From: Cryptomeria japonica
Lineage: Eukaryota > Streptophyta > Pinopsida > Cupressales > Cupressaceae
DNA: 64,000 bases
Direction: 5' to 3'
NCBI RefSeq assembly: GCF_030272615.1
Contig: NW_026728903.1
Location: forward strand, 62,001 to 126,000
The notes under the pieces: model-generated
What the model saw: the letters and a program-made list of their open reading frames with translations, nothing else
Told to the model about the DNA's origin: nothing
The model's database searches: none
Part shown: piece after piece, positions 1 to 11,246 of the stretch
Layout of the letters: each line of letters begins with the position of its first letter
Position numbering within the stretch: the stretch's first letter is position 1
Made by a program: the position numbers and the translations under genes

Positions 1-411
1 TAAATGAAATGAATGTACATAGATGAATAGAATGAATCCATGCATGTGTAAAAATATAAAAGAATCAATGACACAAATATCCCCTTAAATTCCCTTAAGA
101 CCACTTAAAATACCTTAAGACAACATAATTAGTTGCTCAATTTAGTGAAACTATATATACATGCATAACTATATATACAACATAATTAAATGAAACTATA
201 AATATGTAAATCAAAATTAAATGAATACATAGGCCAATAAAACATGTAAAATCAACGTATAAAATGTAAAATAAATGCATCAACAAAACTAAATTTCCAC
301 AAGTTATCCAAATTGCTACACATGTATAGAAATATCTAAATATATATATGAGTTTATCAAAATACTTGACCTATCTAATAGATTTTACTTGTTCAAACAT
401 GACAAGTGAAC
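1..411. other. AT-rich flank, no gene seen
   Basis: Very AT-rich sequence with no coding signal I can support. It lies just beyond the stop codon (412-414, minus strand) of the split transposase-like gene, so it is probably the 3' untranslated or terminal part of that DNA transposon. The transposon's left terminal inverted repeat, if any, is outside the window or not recognisable here. Confidence 0.5.
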
Positions 412-535
412 TTAAAGCTCGTGGTACATATAATCTGGATCCTCCCTGTCTTTTATAATTTCTAAATTTTTTTCATGATGTTCAATAGGCAACCTCCACT
501 TTTGGTTGCCACGTCCTCTTTTTGGCAATGTCTCC
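412..535 (-). pseudogene. 3' piece of the last exon, split transposase-like gene
   Basis: Read on the minus strand from 535, this piece continues the exon that stops abruptly at 13166. The frame gives a basic stretch ending in a short acidic tail (DREDPDYMYHEL) and a TAA stop at 412-414. The two pieces are separated only by the LTR element at 536-13165, and the 5-bp duplication TCTCC is present at both edges. I infer that this is the displaced C-terminus of the gene whose main exon is 14494-16182. The reading frame is open for about 40 codons here, and a TAG lies just upstream, near the junction. Confidence 0.6.
531..535. repeat. Target site duplication, left copy (TCTCC)
   Basis: TCTCC immediately precedes the TG of the left LTR at 536. 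The same five bases follow the CA of the right LTR at 13166-13170. A 5-bp duplication is usual for Ty3/Gypsy integration. Confidence 0.9.
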
Positions 536-1300
536 TGTAGACACCCAAAATTGTCCAATCTAATTAAATAAATATTTTATTTATTTAATTATCTAAGCTT
601 AATTCTTCTATTAATTAAATAAATCTTTATTTATTTAATTAATTCATTTATCCTCTTCTACCCTTATTTCTCATTTAAATAAATACATTTATTTATTTAA
701 ATTATCCTTTTTCCTAAATTAAATAAATATCTTATTTATTTAATTGATCCCACTTCTTCTATTAATTATATAAATCTTTATTTATTTAATTAATTCATTA
801 ACCTTTTCTACCCATGACACATGTCATTCATCTTTTAATTCATGCACTACCTACCCCTTTCATTATTTAATTATTTCTTTTACCTACCCTCTAATCATAG
901 CCGACCTCCTTTTACACCTCTCAATCTTATCCCTCCATTTCATATTGTGTCTTCTATATAAGGAGATACTTCCTTCATTATCAAACCCTAATGAATTTTA
1001 TGCACTTAACTACACTACGATCCTACTTGCAACCACATTTCGTTCTTTGTTGAGCTCTTGTGCACATAAAATCTAAGAGCAAATATATCAAACAAGATCA
1101 ATGGAGATAGGAAGAATGGAGATCCAAACCCTATTAGACATGTGATGGTATAATCTTTGTGATTTCATTTGATTTGCATTGTCTTAGGTAATCTTCATAT
1201 GTTATGGTGGATCTTTGTTGTTGTTAGGCTAGGGTTTTGTGGTTAAATTCATTTAGCCTTTCAATATCGTTATTGTTGTTATCCATTTTCACCATATACA
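536..1300 (+). repeat. Left LTR of Tat element
   Basis: This is 765 bp starting TGTAGACACC and ending CATATACA, matched base for base in length by 12401-13165. The first 260 bp hold five AT-only palindromes of about 28 bp (starting near 561, 613, 673, 716 and 763). A TATATAAGG box lies near 954-962 in a context (CTTCTATATAAGGAGA) expected of the LTR promoter, so transcription probably starts shortly after it, around 980-1000. Confidence 0.93.
954..962 (+). promoter_or_regulatory. Probable TATA box of the LTR promoter
   Basis: TATATAAGG sits about two thirds into the LTR, followed about 25-30 bp later by a pyrimidine-rich stretch and CAAACCC. The right LTR has the identical motif near 12819. 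Placement and sequence fit a plant RNA polymerase II core promoter; no experiment supports it. Confidence 0.55.
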
Positions 1301-3563
1301 TTTTGGCACGCCCGGTGGGACTCTTGTCCCTTTTTGCATTTAACATCCTTGTTGCAGATTCTGTATTTTGAAGTTGCAGATCTAACGTTTTCAACAGCAT
1401 TTAGATATTTTCGCGTCTGTGTACTTTCGGATCGCGTTTTTGATTTTCTGGCATGTCTGCGACATCTAGAATCGCGTCTGTGTTATTGGCAGTATTTTAT
1501 TTTTGCAGGTTCCAAAAATCGCATTTACGTTCCTCAATTGCGTCTACAATGTTTTCATCCACGTTTGTGTCCAGAGGTCGCGTCTGCGTTCTGGAGCCAC
1601 GTCTGTGTCTCACAGAACTGCATTTGCGTCACGAATTTGTGTCTGTGTCGAGGGTAATCACGTCTATGTGCACCAATTTCAAATTTTGAGTTATTGATTT
1701 AGTCTTGGGTTTTTGCATTTAGGGTTTTAGATTTGGTTTATTTTGAGCTAACATTTTCAGATCTAACGAAATTGGTGCATCTTGTCTTAAAAGCAAAATC
1801 GTTTGGTTGAAGGCCCCTATTTTCACAAAGACTTTTGGATTTAAAATTTACCTAACTTGTGTGCTTGTAGGAAGGGGTGATTATTTCAAACAATCCAAAC
1901 TACTAACAACTCTTTGTTGCAGGTCCTTGGCAAGGGTTTTTGGATTTATATTGTGTGCCTTGTTTTCATAGACTAGCAAACACTTCAATTGGTGCACTAA
2001 AATTGAATCATTGTCTTTTGTGTCTTGAGCAATAGGCTCTTTTTGTTTAATCTTTAGAGGGCTTGTCTTCCTGTGTGGTCATTAGGAATACTAGTGAGAA
2101 GAGAATGACCCAAGTGGTAGCGAGGAAAACCCACCTCTTTCGAACCACTATAAACAACTATATTCATGGTGAAAACTATGAATAACGTGTGCTGATTAGT
2201 TCATACCGACACTATGTCTCCCCATAAACCTGTTTGATCAAATTTATTTGATCAGTTGTAGGGCGTAACGCCTACCGGCTGGGAGCCTTCTGTATTTACA
2301 GAGCTGAAAGTGTTGCATGTATGGCCACATGAGCGGATACCCTTACTAGCACCTTTTTGTTTTAGAAGCCAAAATCCTTCTAGTTGTTGGGGCAGGAGGT
2401 CGGACCTCTGGTAGTGGCCCATACACATACGGTTCTTAGTAGAGATACAAAGTTTGCCACGGGGAGTTTTCATGGGGACTGATGCTTGGCTAACTCGAGA
2501 AGTGAGTGCCAAGGGTGGAGCCAGTGAGGTCAAGCATCTAAGTATCCGCTCTGAATAGCGTAGCCTCGGGGGTAAAACCGCATGTGGGATCAACAACTAT
2601 TGTCTTGGCTAGCCATAAGAATTGTGCTTGACTTATTTTAAACATTCAAAACATTCAAGACCAAACAACAAAACATTGTGTCTTTTGTGTCTTCAAGTGT
2701 ATGCAAAACATTTTTACATCAAACAACACACTTTTCTTGGAGTCATTTTGAGTCTAGACACTTGCAAACATTGGGTCTTCATCAACACTGTGTCTTCTTG
2801 TCACGAAAAAATAGTCAAACAGTCAGATTTGGTCACAACAAAACAACTTCATAGATTGGAAAAAATTGCACAAATTTTGCAGAAACGCGTCTGTGTCTGA
2901 CATAATAGCGTCTGTGTTGTATAACCACGTCTATGAAAGGAAGAAACGTGTCTGTGTTTCCAGAATCAATAGTGAATTTTGCAAAAATCTCAGAAACGCG
3001 TCTGTGTTAAACAGAACCACATTTGTGTTAGTAAATCGCGTCTGTGAAGTATACAAGCATGTCTATGTTGAGAATTGAAAAAAACTGTTACAGTCCGACG
3101 AACAAACACAGTCAGTTTCGGCATTCTTGAGCTTCCTAGGTCATTTCTCCAAGGTTTCATTTAGCATTCAACTTGTCTTTGGGTCTCGCAAAGTCCATCA
3201 TTGCTTTACACCTTACATTACATTCACATTTGTCTAAACTTGAGTCAAAAGGTCACTTGCTTGTCCTCATCATACTTTGTCAACATACTACATACAACAA
3301 CACTTTGCTAAGTGGTCCCTCATCAAGGTCTATCACCTTTGGGTCTCATTTGGTCTTACTTAGAGTCAAGGTCAACTTACCTCATCAAGAGAAACTATCC
3401 TCTCTTTGGAAGTCACACCTACTCTACTACATACATACTTGGTCTTACACTTTGGACATTGCAAGTACACTTCAGATTCATTTACATTCCATCCAACCCT
3501 TGGTCTTCCATACTTTTTCCATTTTCATCTAGTCTCTACAACATCTTGGTCAGTACCTAGTTC
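1301..3563 (+). other. Long untranslated leader of Tat element with CGCGTCTGTG arrays
   Basis: About 2.26 kb lies between the LTR and the first gag ATG, with no convincing ORF. Two stretches (about 1410-1665 and 2884-3068) are dense in a degenerate CGCGTCTGTGTT motif. Between them, about 2100-2600, is a GC-richer block that looks conserved and structured. The leader probably carries dimerisation and packaging signals, as in other retrotransposons, but nothing in the sequence proves this. Confidence 0.6.
1304..1321 (+). other. Primer-binding site
   Basis: TGGCACGCCCGGTGGGAC begins three bases after the LTR end. The TGG start (complement of tRNA CCA) and the GC-rich 18-mer are as expected for a tRNA primer site. 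I could not assign the tRNA with confidence. Confidence 0.75.
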
Positions 3564-5864
3564 ATGGTTGAAACCCATCTTCAAAAATCTAGGAGAGAAA
3601 CTAAAGAGGCTCAAGAGTCCGCAAACATGAGTGTCTATGAGTATGACAATGATGTCTTTTTCAATACTAATCATAACACATTACCTGACATGGATACCTA
3701 TAGAAACATTCCAAATGTTGAGAACATGGACACTACAAACAACAATGCTACACATAATGACAATATGGACAACTTTTCCATACATTCAGTAGATGTGGAA
3801 GAATCCATTATGGATCCCCGTTTCAATCGATTGGTTGAGGAAATAATGAGGAGGGATAGACAATACTTCTTACAAATGATGGCACAAAGTGGAGCCAAGA
3901 TACCTCATGATTTTGACATGTCTCAAATAATGGAAAATCGGCCTTTGCAACAAACTCACTCCAACATGGATCAAAGAAGGCCTAATAGTGGAGGCAATAG
4001 AGGACCACATATGGTACCTAAATCACAATCATCTTTGTTTCAAAAACTAGAGGTCCCACATACACATGGTCAAGCATATGATACTCACCTTCGCAGACCA
4101 TTATGGAAGTCTTATGCAGAGAAATATACTCAATCACATATCAATGGTAAGGATCAACCACCAAAGCAATTGGATATTCAAAGGCATGCTCAAAATTTGG
4201 ACACAAGGAAACCCCATGTCAAATTTGGGGGCAACACATTAGAACATGACATGCCTGTAGAGTATGGTATACAGGGACAAAATAGATATGGCGTTCCTCA
4301 ACATGAATCTATACCAAGTGGTCCATATATGCAGCATCACTATAGACCTCCTCCATATGAACATGTGTATGATCAATATCATCTATATATGCAACATGCT
4401 CCTCCTCCAATTGGTGCCTCAAGCATAGGGTATGCTCCAAGAAGTCGATCTCCACCTAAGAGCAATTTGGAGCAACAAATCAGGGACTTACAAAAGAAAA
4501 TTGAGGACATAAATACACCGAAACCAACATACACAATGAGAGACATATGTCCTTATCCATTTGACAAGAGCATTCCAATGCCTCCATTTCCTACACACTT
4601 TGTGACACCTAAGTTTGATAAGTATAGAGGAAAAAGAGATCCTAAGGCACACATAAGATAGTTTTTCACAGCTTACATTGAGGTAGCAACAGAAGAGACA
4701 TATTTGATGAGATTATTCCCACAGAGCCTAGGCAATCAAGCTATGGAATGGTTCTCCCAACTTCCACCTAGTATTAAGTCATGGGGTGACTTAGCAGAGG
4801 CATTTATTCAACATTTCTCCTACAACATAGAGACAGACATATCAGTCACTACTTTGTGCAACACCAAGCAAAAAGAGGGAGAGTCTTTTGCATCATTTTT
4901 ACAAAGATGGAGAAATCTAGCCAGCAGATGCTCTTGTGAAATTCCACAAAAACAAATGGTAGAGATGTTCACCCAAAATGTTAACAAAGACATTGGCTAT
5001 GATCTAAGGAAAGCTTGTTTGTCCACCTTCAAGGATGTCATTGAAAAAGGCTTAGCAACAGAGAAGGTCCTAATTGAACAAGGAGTCATTAAGATATTCA
5101 AGGAAAATAAAGATGACTTTAAAGGAAAAGACAAGCCAAGATTTTGGAATAAAAACAAGAACACAGTCAATGATGTTGTTGTTGATGCCAATACAATGCA
5201 ACCTAAATTCATTTTTTCAGGATCAAGTTCTACAAACAATCAAGTGAATACTCAAACAACTTCTAAATCACGGAGGAAGTATACTCCATTGGGAGAACCA
5301 CTTGAGCCAGTTTTCAAGAAGCTAGTGGCGAACAAGGTAATCACAATTCCAGATTTTCCTCCATATGAGCCAAAGGTGAAACCAAATTGGTGGAATGATG
5401 ATGAGTATTGTGAATTTCATAAAAGCAAAGGACATAAAATAGGAAATTGTCATCGACTGAAGAACATCATACAAGATCTCATTGATAGAGGTGACATTGA
5501 GATTGAAGGACACTCATCCAATCAAGAACATGAGATGTTTAAGGAACCATTCCCAAAACATGACAAAGGAAAAGCTAAAGCCACAGATGACCAGACCAAC
5601 TATACCAGAGCATCTTATAACTATGATTCAACTATCAATCATATCTCAATGGATAATTATGTCTCCACCATTATCATCAAGGACAAAAACCCTAAGAATT
5701 CTACCGAGAGACCCAAGATTGTCTTAAAAGGCATTGGATCTTCTTCCGAACCTACCTCTGAATGTCATGTTACAACCTGTCGAGGTAAATTCACTTTGCA
5801 AGGTGCTCCAACTAAAAACACCACTTCCTCATCAACCAAGCCTGAGTATGACCTTGTAGAATAG
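3564..5864 (+). pseudogene. Gag polyprotein of Tat element, one internal stop
   Basis: Gag would form the particle shell and package element RNA. A single frame runs from ATG 3564 to TAG 5862-5864 (about 767 codons), broken by one TAG at 4659-4661 in an otherwise continuous domain. The N-terminal 350 residues are hydrophilic, rich in N, M and Q, with a short coiled segment near codon 300. After the stop comes the recognisable retrotransposon gag core (LFPQSLGNQAMEWFSQLP, then SFASFLQRWRNLA). Near codon 615 is EYCEFHKSKGHKIGNCHRLK, a CCHC-like knuckle variant in which C, H, H and C are visible. The TAG replaces a position where Q is natural, so I infer CAG to TAG decay rather than programmed readthrough. 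Confidence 0.85.
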
Positions 5865-6485
5865 TTAGGGAAGACACTCACACTTATCTCAATCCTTGAT
5901 CTCTTATGCATATCCCCCGCACATAAAGCCATTCTTGACAAAACCTTGAGAGACACTGCCGTTCCTACTGATCTGAACGTGGACCAGTTTCAAGCCATAG
6001 TGGGATACCTTTCCATTCCACATTCCCTTACATTCATAGAAGCCGATGATGCCTCCGTAAGTCAGCCACATAATGCACCACTACACATTGAAGCCTTCAT
6101 ACACAAACATCAAATAAAACGAGTCCTGATAGATGGAGGAGTAGGACTAAACATTTGTACATTGAGCACTATTAAATAATTGGGATATTCCGAAAAAGCT
6201 GTGAATGCTACAAACAAAATTACCATCAAGGCATATGATGATGAAGAGCGTTCATCCAAAGGCATAGTCACCTTACCTCTCGAAGCTAGGCCAGTTATAA
6301 AAGATGTGGTTTGTCAGGTCCTTGACCTTGATCTCACATACAACATACTCTTGGGACGCACATGGATTCATGAAATGAGTGCAATCCCATCTACATATCA
6401 TCGATGCATCAAGTTTCCACATAATGGAGTTGAAGTAACTATCAAAGCTGACCCAAATCCATTCATATATTGCAACAATCTGTGA
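5865..6485 (+). pseudogene. Retropepsin-like protease region of Tat element
   Basis: The gag frame continues through this region with stops at 5862-5864 (TAG), 6177-6179 (TAA) and 6483-6485 (TGA). The active site is RVLIDGGVGLNIC, the DGG form seen in Tat and Athila proteases rather than DTG/DSG. Downstream are the strand DLTYNILLGRTWIHEM (the ILLGR signature of the protease C-terminal half) and CIKFPHNG. In an intact relative this aspartic protease would cut Gag-Pol. The stop at 6177 falls inside the domain, so the copy is dead. All three stops are explained by single C-to-T changes of Q, Q and R codons. Confidence 0.82.
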
Positions 6486-7445
6486 CCTATATTAGAAATA
6501 ACAATTCTAGCCAATCGAGAGGCTATTCCTTCATCGACATATGTGGATCCAGAATCCTTGAAATCTTCTACATCAAAACAAGCAGAGATCAAAGAAAAGT
6601 TCAAGTTTAAAGACATGGGATGTGGTGAGTATATATTTCATGTTGATCAACTCCCACTATCTCCTAAGGTATTCAGTCAACAAGAACAACCTACAAACAA
6701 TTTTCAATGCCAAGGAATTGGGTGTGAACCACCTAGTGTTGTGGCTACTAAGTCTGAATGCAAATCTCCTCTAGTGGTGCAAGCATCTCTTGATATCAAT
6801 AGTCCTAAGAATGGTTCCAAAAAGGAATCTATTGAGCGTATCACCAGCCCTCTTGAGAACTCACATAGCTTTACCATTTCATCCACTCATTCCATTTCCA
6901 CTACACTTCCAGACTTGGATCACCAAGAATTACAAAAGCCCTTACTAATTGGGGATCAAAAATCAAGATTTGAAAAGAAAAATCTAAATGTCAAAATTAA
7001 AGAAAAGTCCTTTAGTTCAAATCAAAATCAAAAGCTATTGGAATCTGCAAAAATCAAAGTCAAGGATAAAAATCCTATGAAGCAAAAAGAACAAGAGTTG
7101 ATCTCCCCTAATATCAAAATAACTGGGGGCAAAAGCTCTAGAATTTTAAGTCAAAAAGTATACTTGTTGATCCTAAGTTTCCATCATGCTATCCTACTTT
7201 CACTTCTTTTCACAATCATAAGCCTTCATAACTCTTCCACTTGTTCCACACATCCATCCCCTTCTGGCGATACATCATGGACCTTTAATGGAGCTTCCTC
7301 GCAGGATTTTGTTATCAAGGATGCCCAAACTTCTTCAGGTGACACGCATACAAGCTTGTGTAGTCCACACACTAGTAATTCTATCTCAGTTCCTTTATCA
7401 AGGAAGACAGTCACTCGAGCTACACATAATTCAATCAAGCAACAA
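6486..7445 (+). pseudogene. Low-complexity linker occupying the place of RT/RNase H/integrase core
   Basis: Still in the gag-protease frame (open from 6543 to 7526), this is a Lys/Ser/Gln-rich stretch with no RT, RNase H or integrase motif. Residues about 200-225 are hydrophobic enough to resemble a membrane segment (VYLLILSF...LLSLLFTIISL). Near 7270 there is SWTFNGASS, which could be a scrap of the RNase H opening strand (WTLYFDGASS in relatives, D changed to N). If so, the polymerase genes were lost by internal deletion and the frame was kept or restored. About 3 kb of expected pol is absent. Confidence 0.6.
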
Positions 7446-7682
7446 TGCAGATACAATCATAAAGTCAAGCCTCGCATATTTGAGGTGGGTGCCTTGGTTC
7501 TCAGAGAAAATCCTAAAAATCAGTAAGACAGACAGAAGAAGGGCAAGTTTGAACCAAATTGGCTTGGTCCTTACATCATTACAGTAGCATATAGATCTGG
7601 GGCATATCAGCTCTCAACTACAGAAGGTGAACCTTTGGAGGATCCTATCAATAGCATGCACCTTCGCAGGTTTTACACATAG
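7446..7682 (+). pseudogene. Integrase C-terminal tail of Tat element
   Basis: The frame reads VKPRIFEVGALVLREN, a TAA at 7524-7526, then GKFEPNWLGPYIITVAYRSGAYQLSTTEGEP and SMHLRRFYT before TAG at 7680-7682. This is the conserved end of Tat-type integrase (VGDLVLR, NWEGPY, GAYxL, HLRRYY). The catalytic core (D, D, E) and the zinc-binding HHCC are absent. The fragment marks the 3' limit of the former pol gene. Confidence 0.85.
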
Positions 7683-9329
7683 CTCTTCAAAGTATCCTAA
7701 TTCAAAAAATACAAAAAAATTCAAAAATTTCAAAAATACAAAAAAAATAAAAATTATAAAACAAAAAAATCGTTACTTGGTGAAAACCTGGCAAACAGGC
7801 ACCTTGTGACACAAAAAAAATTGAAAAATCGAAAAAAGTAAAGAGAAATAATTTCGTCCAACGGTGAAAACCACTTCAGTGGTGCCCTGGGCAAGTACCA
7901 TGGTGAAAACTGGGTCACCAGCGCCATGTGTAGAGACATTGCTCCTCCCTCCTTCAGGATTCTCTTTCATCCCTTCACTTTGCACACACTCACAACCAAT
8001 TCTTCCATAATAAACCTCCCTTTTCACTTCCCTTTCCATCCATAATAAATTAGCTCCTAGCTGTGGCTAAGGCAAATCCTACGTCTAGTGATGGGTGTGG
8101 AATGGAGAACGTCACATGTTTCGAGGAGTACAGTTTCTTCCAGCGTCCTTTAGTCTATCCACGCACAATCTGCAATAAAGAAAAATTTGCATCATAGATC
8201 CGCAATAAAGTTCCATCTTCTCCGCAGTAAAGTATCAGTTTCATGGATTCAGTCAGTTTCAGATGAGACACAGTAGCACCAATGGGCTTCAACAAATCAA
8301 ATCTTTCAACAGACTCAGACAACATATGGTTCAGTGCTATCTATCCTTTTTGTGAAAGTAAACATTGTGACCATAATCAAATAAGACTTATACAAGTGAC
8401 AAGAGACACTAAACTTGAGGACTACAGTGGATGTTGGTGTCGAGTCTTGGTTTTCTTTTGATTTTATCTTTTGGTGACATATCTTTTAGCTTTTCTAGGA
8501 TGTCTTTGACTAGAGATTTTATCTCCAGGATGTCTTTGACTAGAAAGCAAGGATGGGGTATCGTCACCTATTTGTATTTGCTGTCTATGGATTGTCTCTT
8601 AGTAATGCTATGACTTGTCCAAGGATATGAGGACACTATGAGTCTAGTATGAACTGGGGCATTCCTTGTTTGTGATTGTCTTATCTCCATGCAAATAGGT
8701 ACAATGACTTTCTGGGTTGAACATATGCCTCGATTGTCATAACCTATTTTGCCATAATAAAGTTCAATGATGATAAAGCACAAGAAGCTCTTTCACTTTC
8801 ATATCTTCTATCTTCCATCCCCCTTTCTTGATTGACTTCCATCGTCCTTCTCGAGTCCGCGTAGCTTGCTATCACATGACTGAGTATAATGACACATCAA
8901 ATACATTTGCATTTCATATAGTTGCACCTACATTACCACATATAAGCATTTCATACATACATATAGATATCACAACTGCATCACATCCTGCACACAACAC
9001 CTGTTAGCACATTTTACATTTGCATTATAATATTCATCCGCTTTTCATACATTCACATTTACATTTGCATACACATGTAAAACATAAAAGAACAAAAAAT
9101 ATTGCATTGCATCATAGACATATTTGCATCCATATCATAAGCATCACATAGAAACATACATCACATAGGTACACATGCATATAGCTACCGCAAAGATGAA
9201 TCATCTCATATATATATATAAAGTGTCATGATACAATGATGTCAAAATCATATGGCTACAAGCACCTGTAGGTGTCTACATCATCATACAAAAATGGCAC
9301 AATACTGATACATAGGGAGCCCTCTACGG
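7683..9329 (+). other. Post-pol non-coding region of Tat element
   Basis: There is no supported ORF. Just after pol comes an A-rich tract, then two copies of a GTGAAAACC-type motif (near 7780 and 7864, each followed by a GC-rich step such as TGGCAAACAGGCACC). This is a feature I know from Tat/Ogre elements at this position. The rest, to about 9240, is AT-rich with CATACAT-type simple sequence. Confidence 0.55.
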
Positions 9330-11246
9330 CTATGATGAACTCCCTCCCTCGGAGCCGCTTGGCCTTGATGAAATATGAGCCCTCGAAGGACCCACCCTAG
9401 GATCATCCCTCCTATCCCCTCTATCTGGTGGTGGTGGAGGACCCATAACCCCACCACTAGATGCCTGTCTCCTTCGGTTCCCTCCCATAGCTATCGCTAT
9501 CCGTGATGGTCTATGGAAGCTCCTCGCCCACTGATCCGCTGGCACTACACCATAATAAAGATCTCACTAGTAGGCAATCTCCTCCCCTGCCCGTAGGACG
9601 TAGGCATAACCGGCCCCTGTGTCCTCTGCTGCCTGCCTCCTAGCCCTCAGTGCTATCTCAGCCTCTGTATAGCGTTGAATGGCCTAATCTCGCTCCCGCT
9701 CAGTATCTCTGAGCCGCCTCCTGAGCCTATCCCTCTCTCTCTCCAACTCCTGGATATCATCTACCTGTCCCTGGTAGATCTCCCTCAGCTCCGTCAGCTC
9801 ATCCTCCTCGGCCTCCACCCCCTATGGCTCTGCCTATGGCTCCCCCTGTATGGGTGCCTGCCCCTGTGCCTGTACTGGTGCCTGCACTGGTACCTGTCCC
9901 TATACCTACACCTGTTTGGGACCCTGTGCTGTTGGCACCTGTAGCGGTAATCCACCGCGACCCCTCACCACCCGAGCCTGTCTGTCCTCTCCACCCTCCC
10001 TCTATGGTACCACTCTCCTCTCTCCAACTACCCCCCTCCTCCTCCATCGGCCTCTGCCCCTATCATCTCCATCATCATCCCCATCCCCACCACCATCTCC
10101 ATCTAGTAGCTCCCCTAAATCCATTAGGTGTGGGAATGGATGCTCCGCCCAGTATGCTATGTACTCGACATCCATGCTGGCATCCTCGATCTCTGGCCAC
10201 ATGTCCTAGGGTAGAGGCATCATCTCTGCTAGCTGCGTAGCAACCTAATCATATGATAGCAATGGCCCAAATTGTGCCTGATCTTTGACAGTCCGTGCAT
10301 ACATGCCTGAACCCCATGGCATCCGCTGAATCCTGCCGAACTGCCTGCCCACATTGTCTACTAGCTGCCTCTCCAGCACATAGGGCATCCACCCAATTAG
10401 GTACCTGCTCTGGAAGGTGTAGGGAAGCTCTACAACATCATCCTCTCACTGCTCACATCCTAGGTATGGCCTCCATATGACCATGTCGATGTCATCAATC
10501 ACCCATCGCCAGTGCTCTAGCCTGCCAATTCGTGGCTGCGACGTGATCATGTCGTATAAATGTACAAAACTGCATCCGTGACCTCTGCCTCTGAAATGTA
10601 TCAGTCTCATCACTGGCAGATGCTCATAGGCCCACACCTATAACAATGTCACCCCACAGCCCAATCCCACTGACCCGTGGTACACAAACTGATGCAACTC
10701 ATAATACAGATGTGCTAGCACACACGGTCCCCAGGCATATCTAGTGTGCTGTGTCACCAGTGTCTCCAGTGCACCTCCCTAGCCCATAGCCAACCCCCAT
10801 GTCACTCTATCCAGAAACAGGAACCCACTAATCGCTCCTCCTATCACCGCTGGCAGCACCAATCCTGTAGCAGTCATGGTGTCCCAAGCCACATGTCCAG
10901 CCCTCATCTCCAGTCCTGGGTCCTGGAACACTCGTCTCAGGGCCTCCCTGTCTCCATCTCGATCATATGGGATCAACTCCTTGTTGATCGGTATCCTCAG
11001 GATCCTGTATACATCCTCAAGGGTGACTGTCATCTCACCCATTGGCAAATGGAATGTGCAAGTCTCAGAGTGCCATCTCTCTGCCAGTGTAGTCAGCAGT
11101 CCCATGTTCGCCCAAAACTCAGGCACATACAAAATATGTCTCAGACCCATAGCCTCGATCGCAGCTCAGTCCTCGGTTGTCAACTCAGGTCGCAACCTTT
11201 GAGTTGATGGGAATCTCTCCCATGACTCCAACATAGGCAAATACTC
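9330..11246 (-). pseudogene. Antisense plant mobile domain (PMD) gene, exon 2
   Basis: Minus-strand frame of about 639 codons following a splice acceptor (CTACAG, exon from 11246). Near its start are EYLPMLESWERFPS, then AIEAMGLRHILYVPEFWANMG, AERWHSETCTFHLPMGEMTVTLEDVYRILRIPI and later HLYYELHQFVYHG and HWRWVIDDIDMVIWRPY. These match the plant mobile domain (aminotransferase-like, MAIN/MAIL type; ERWRPETHTFHLP...GECTITLEDV in relatives). The C-terminal third is Arg/Glu-rich and probably coiled (ELERERDRLRRRL near 9700), then a Pro/Gly/Ser-rich tail ends at 9330. Several stops interrupt it (for example near 11166, 10776 and 10638), mostly where R or Q is expected. The region is clearly more GC-rich than its surroundings. 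The protein may have bound chromatin or RNA; its role in the element is unknown. Confidence 0.82.

Noticed and set aside
2252-2596. 114-codon antisense ORF in the Tat leader
   Set aside because: No family resemblance, no promoter, and it lies in the presumed structured leader; chance ORF in a GC-richer block.
4659-4661. Programmed stop-codon readthrough in gag
   Set aside because: The TAG lies inside the gag domain, not at the gag-pol border, and four other stops follow in the same frame; simple decay fits better.
9799-10047. Minus-strand Gly/Thr-rich ORF in a different frame from the PMD exon
   Set aside because: The PMD frame itself continues through here with Gln/Pro-rich coding and a few stops; the Gly/Thr frame is a shadow, though a frameshift cannot be fully excluded.
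9675-10240. Plus-strand ORFs rich in Pro, Leu and Cys
   Set aside because: Shadows of the antisense PMD C-terminal region (Gly/Arg/Glu-rich on the minus strand).
9330-11246. Reading the antisense gene as a host gene captured whole with flanking sequence
   Set aside because: It lies fully within LTRs with a perfect target duplication and next to Tat 3' features; such antisense extra ORFs are known in this lineage, so a long-standing element gene is simpler.
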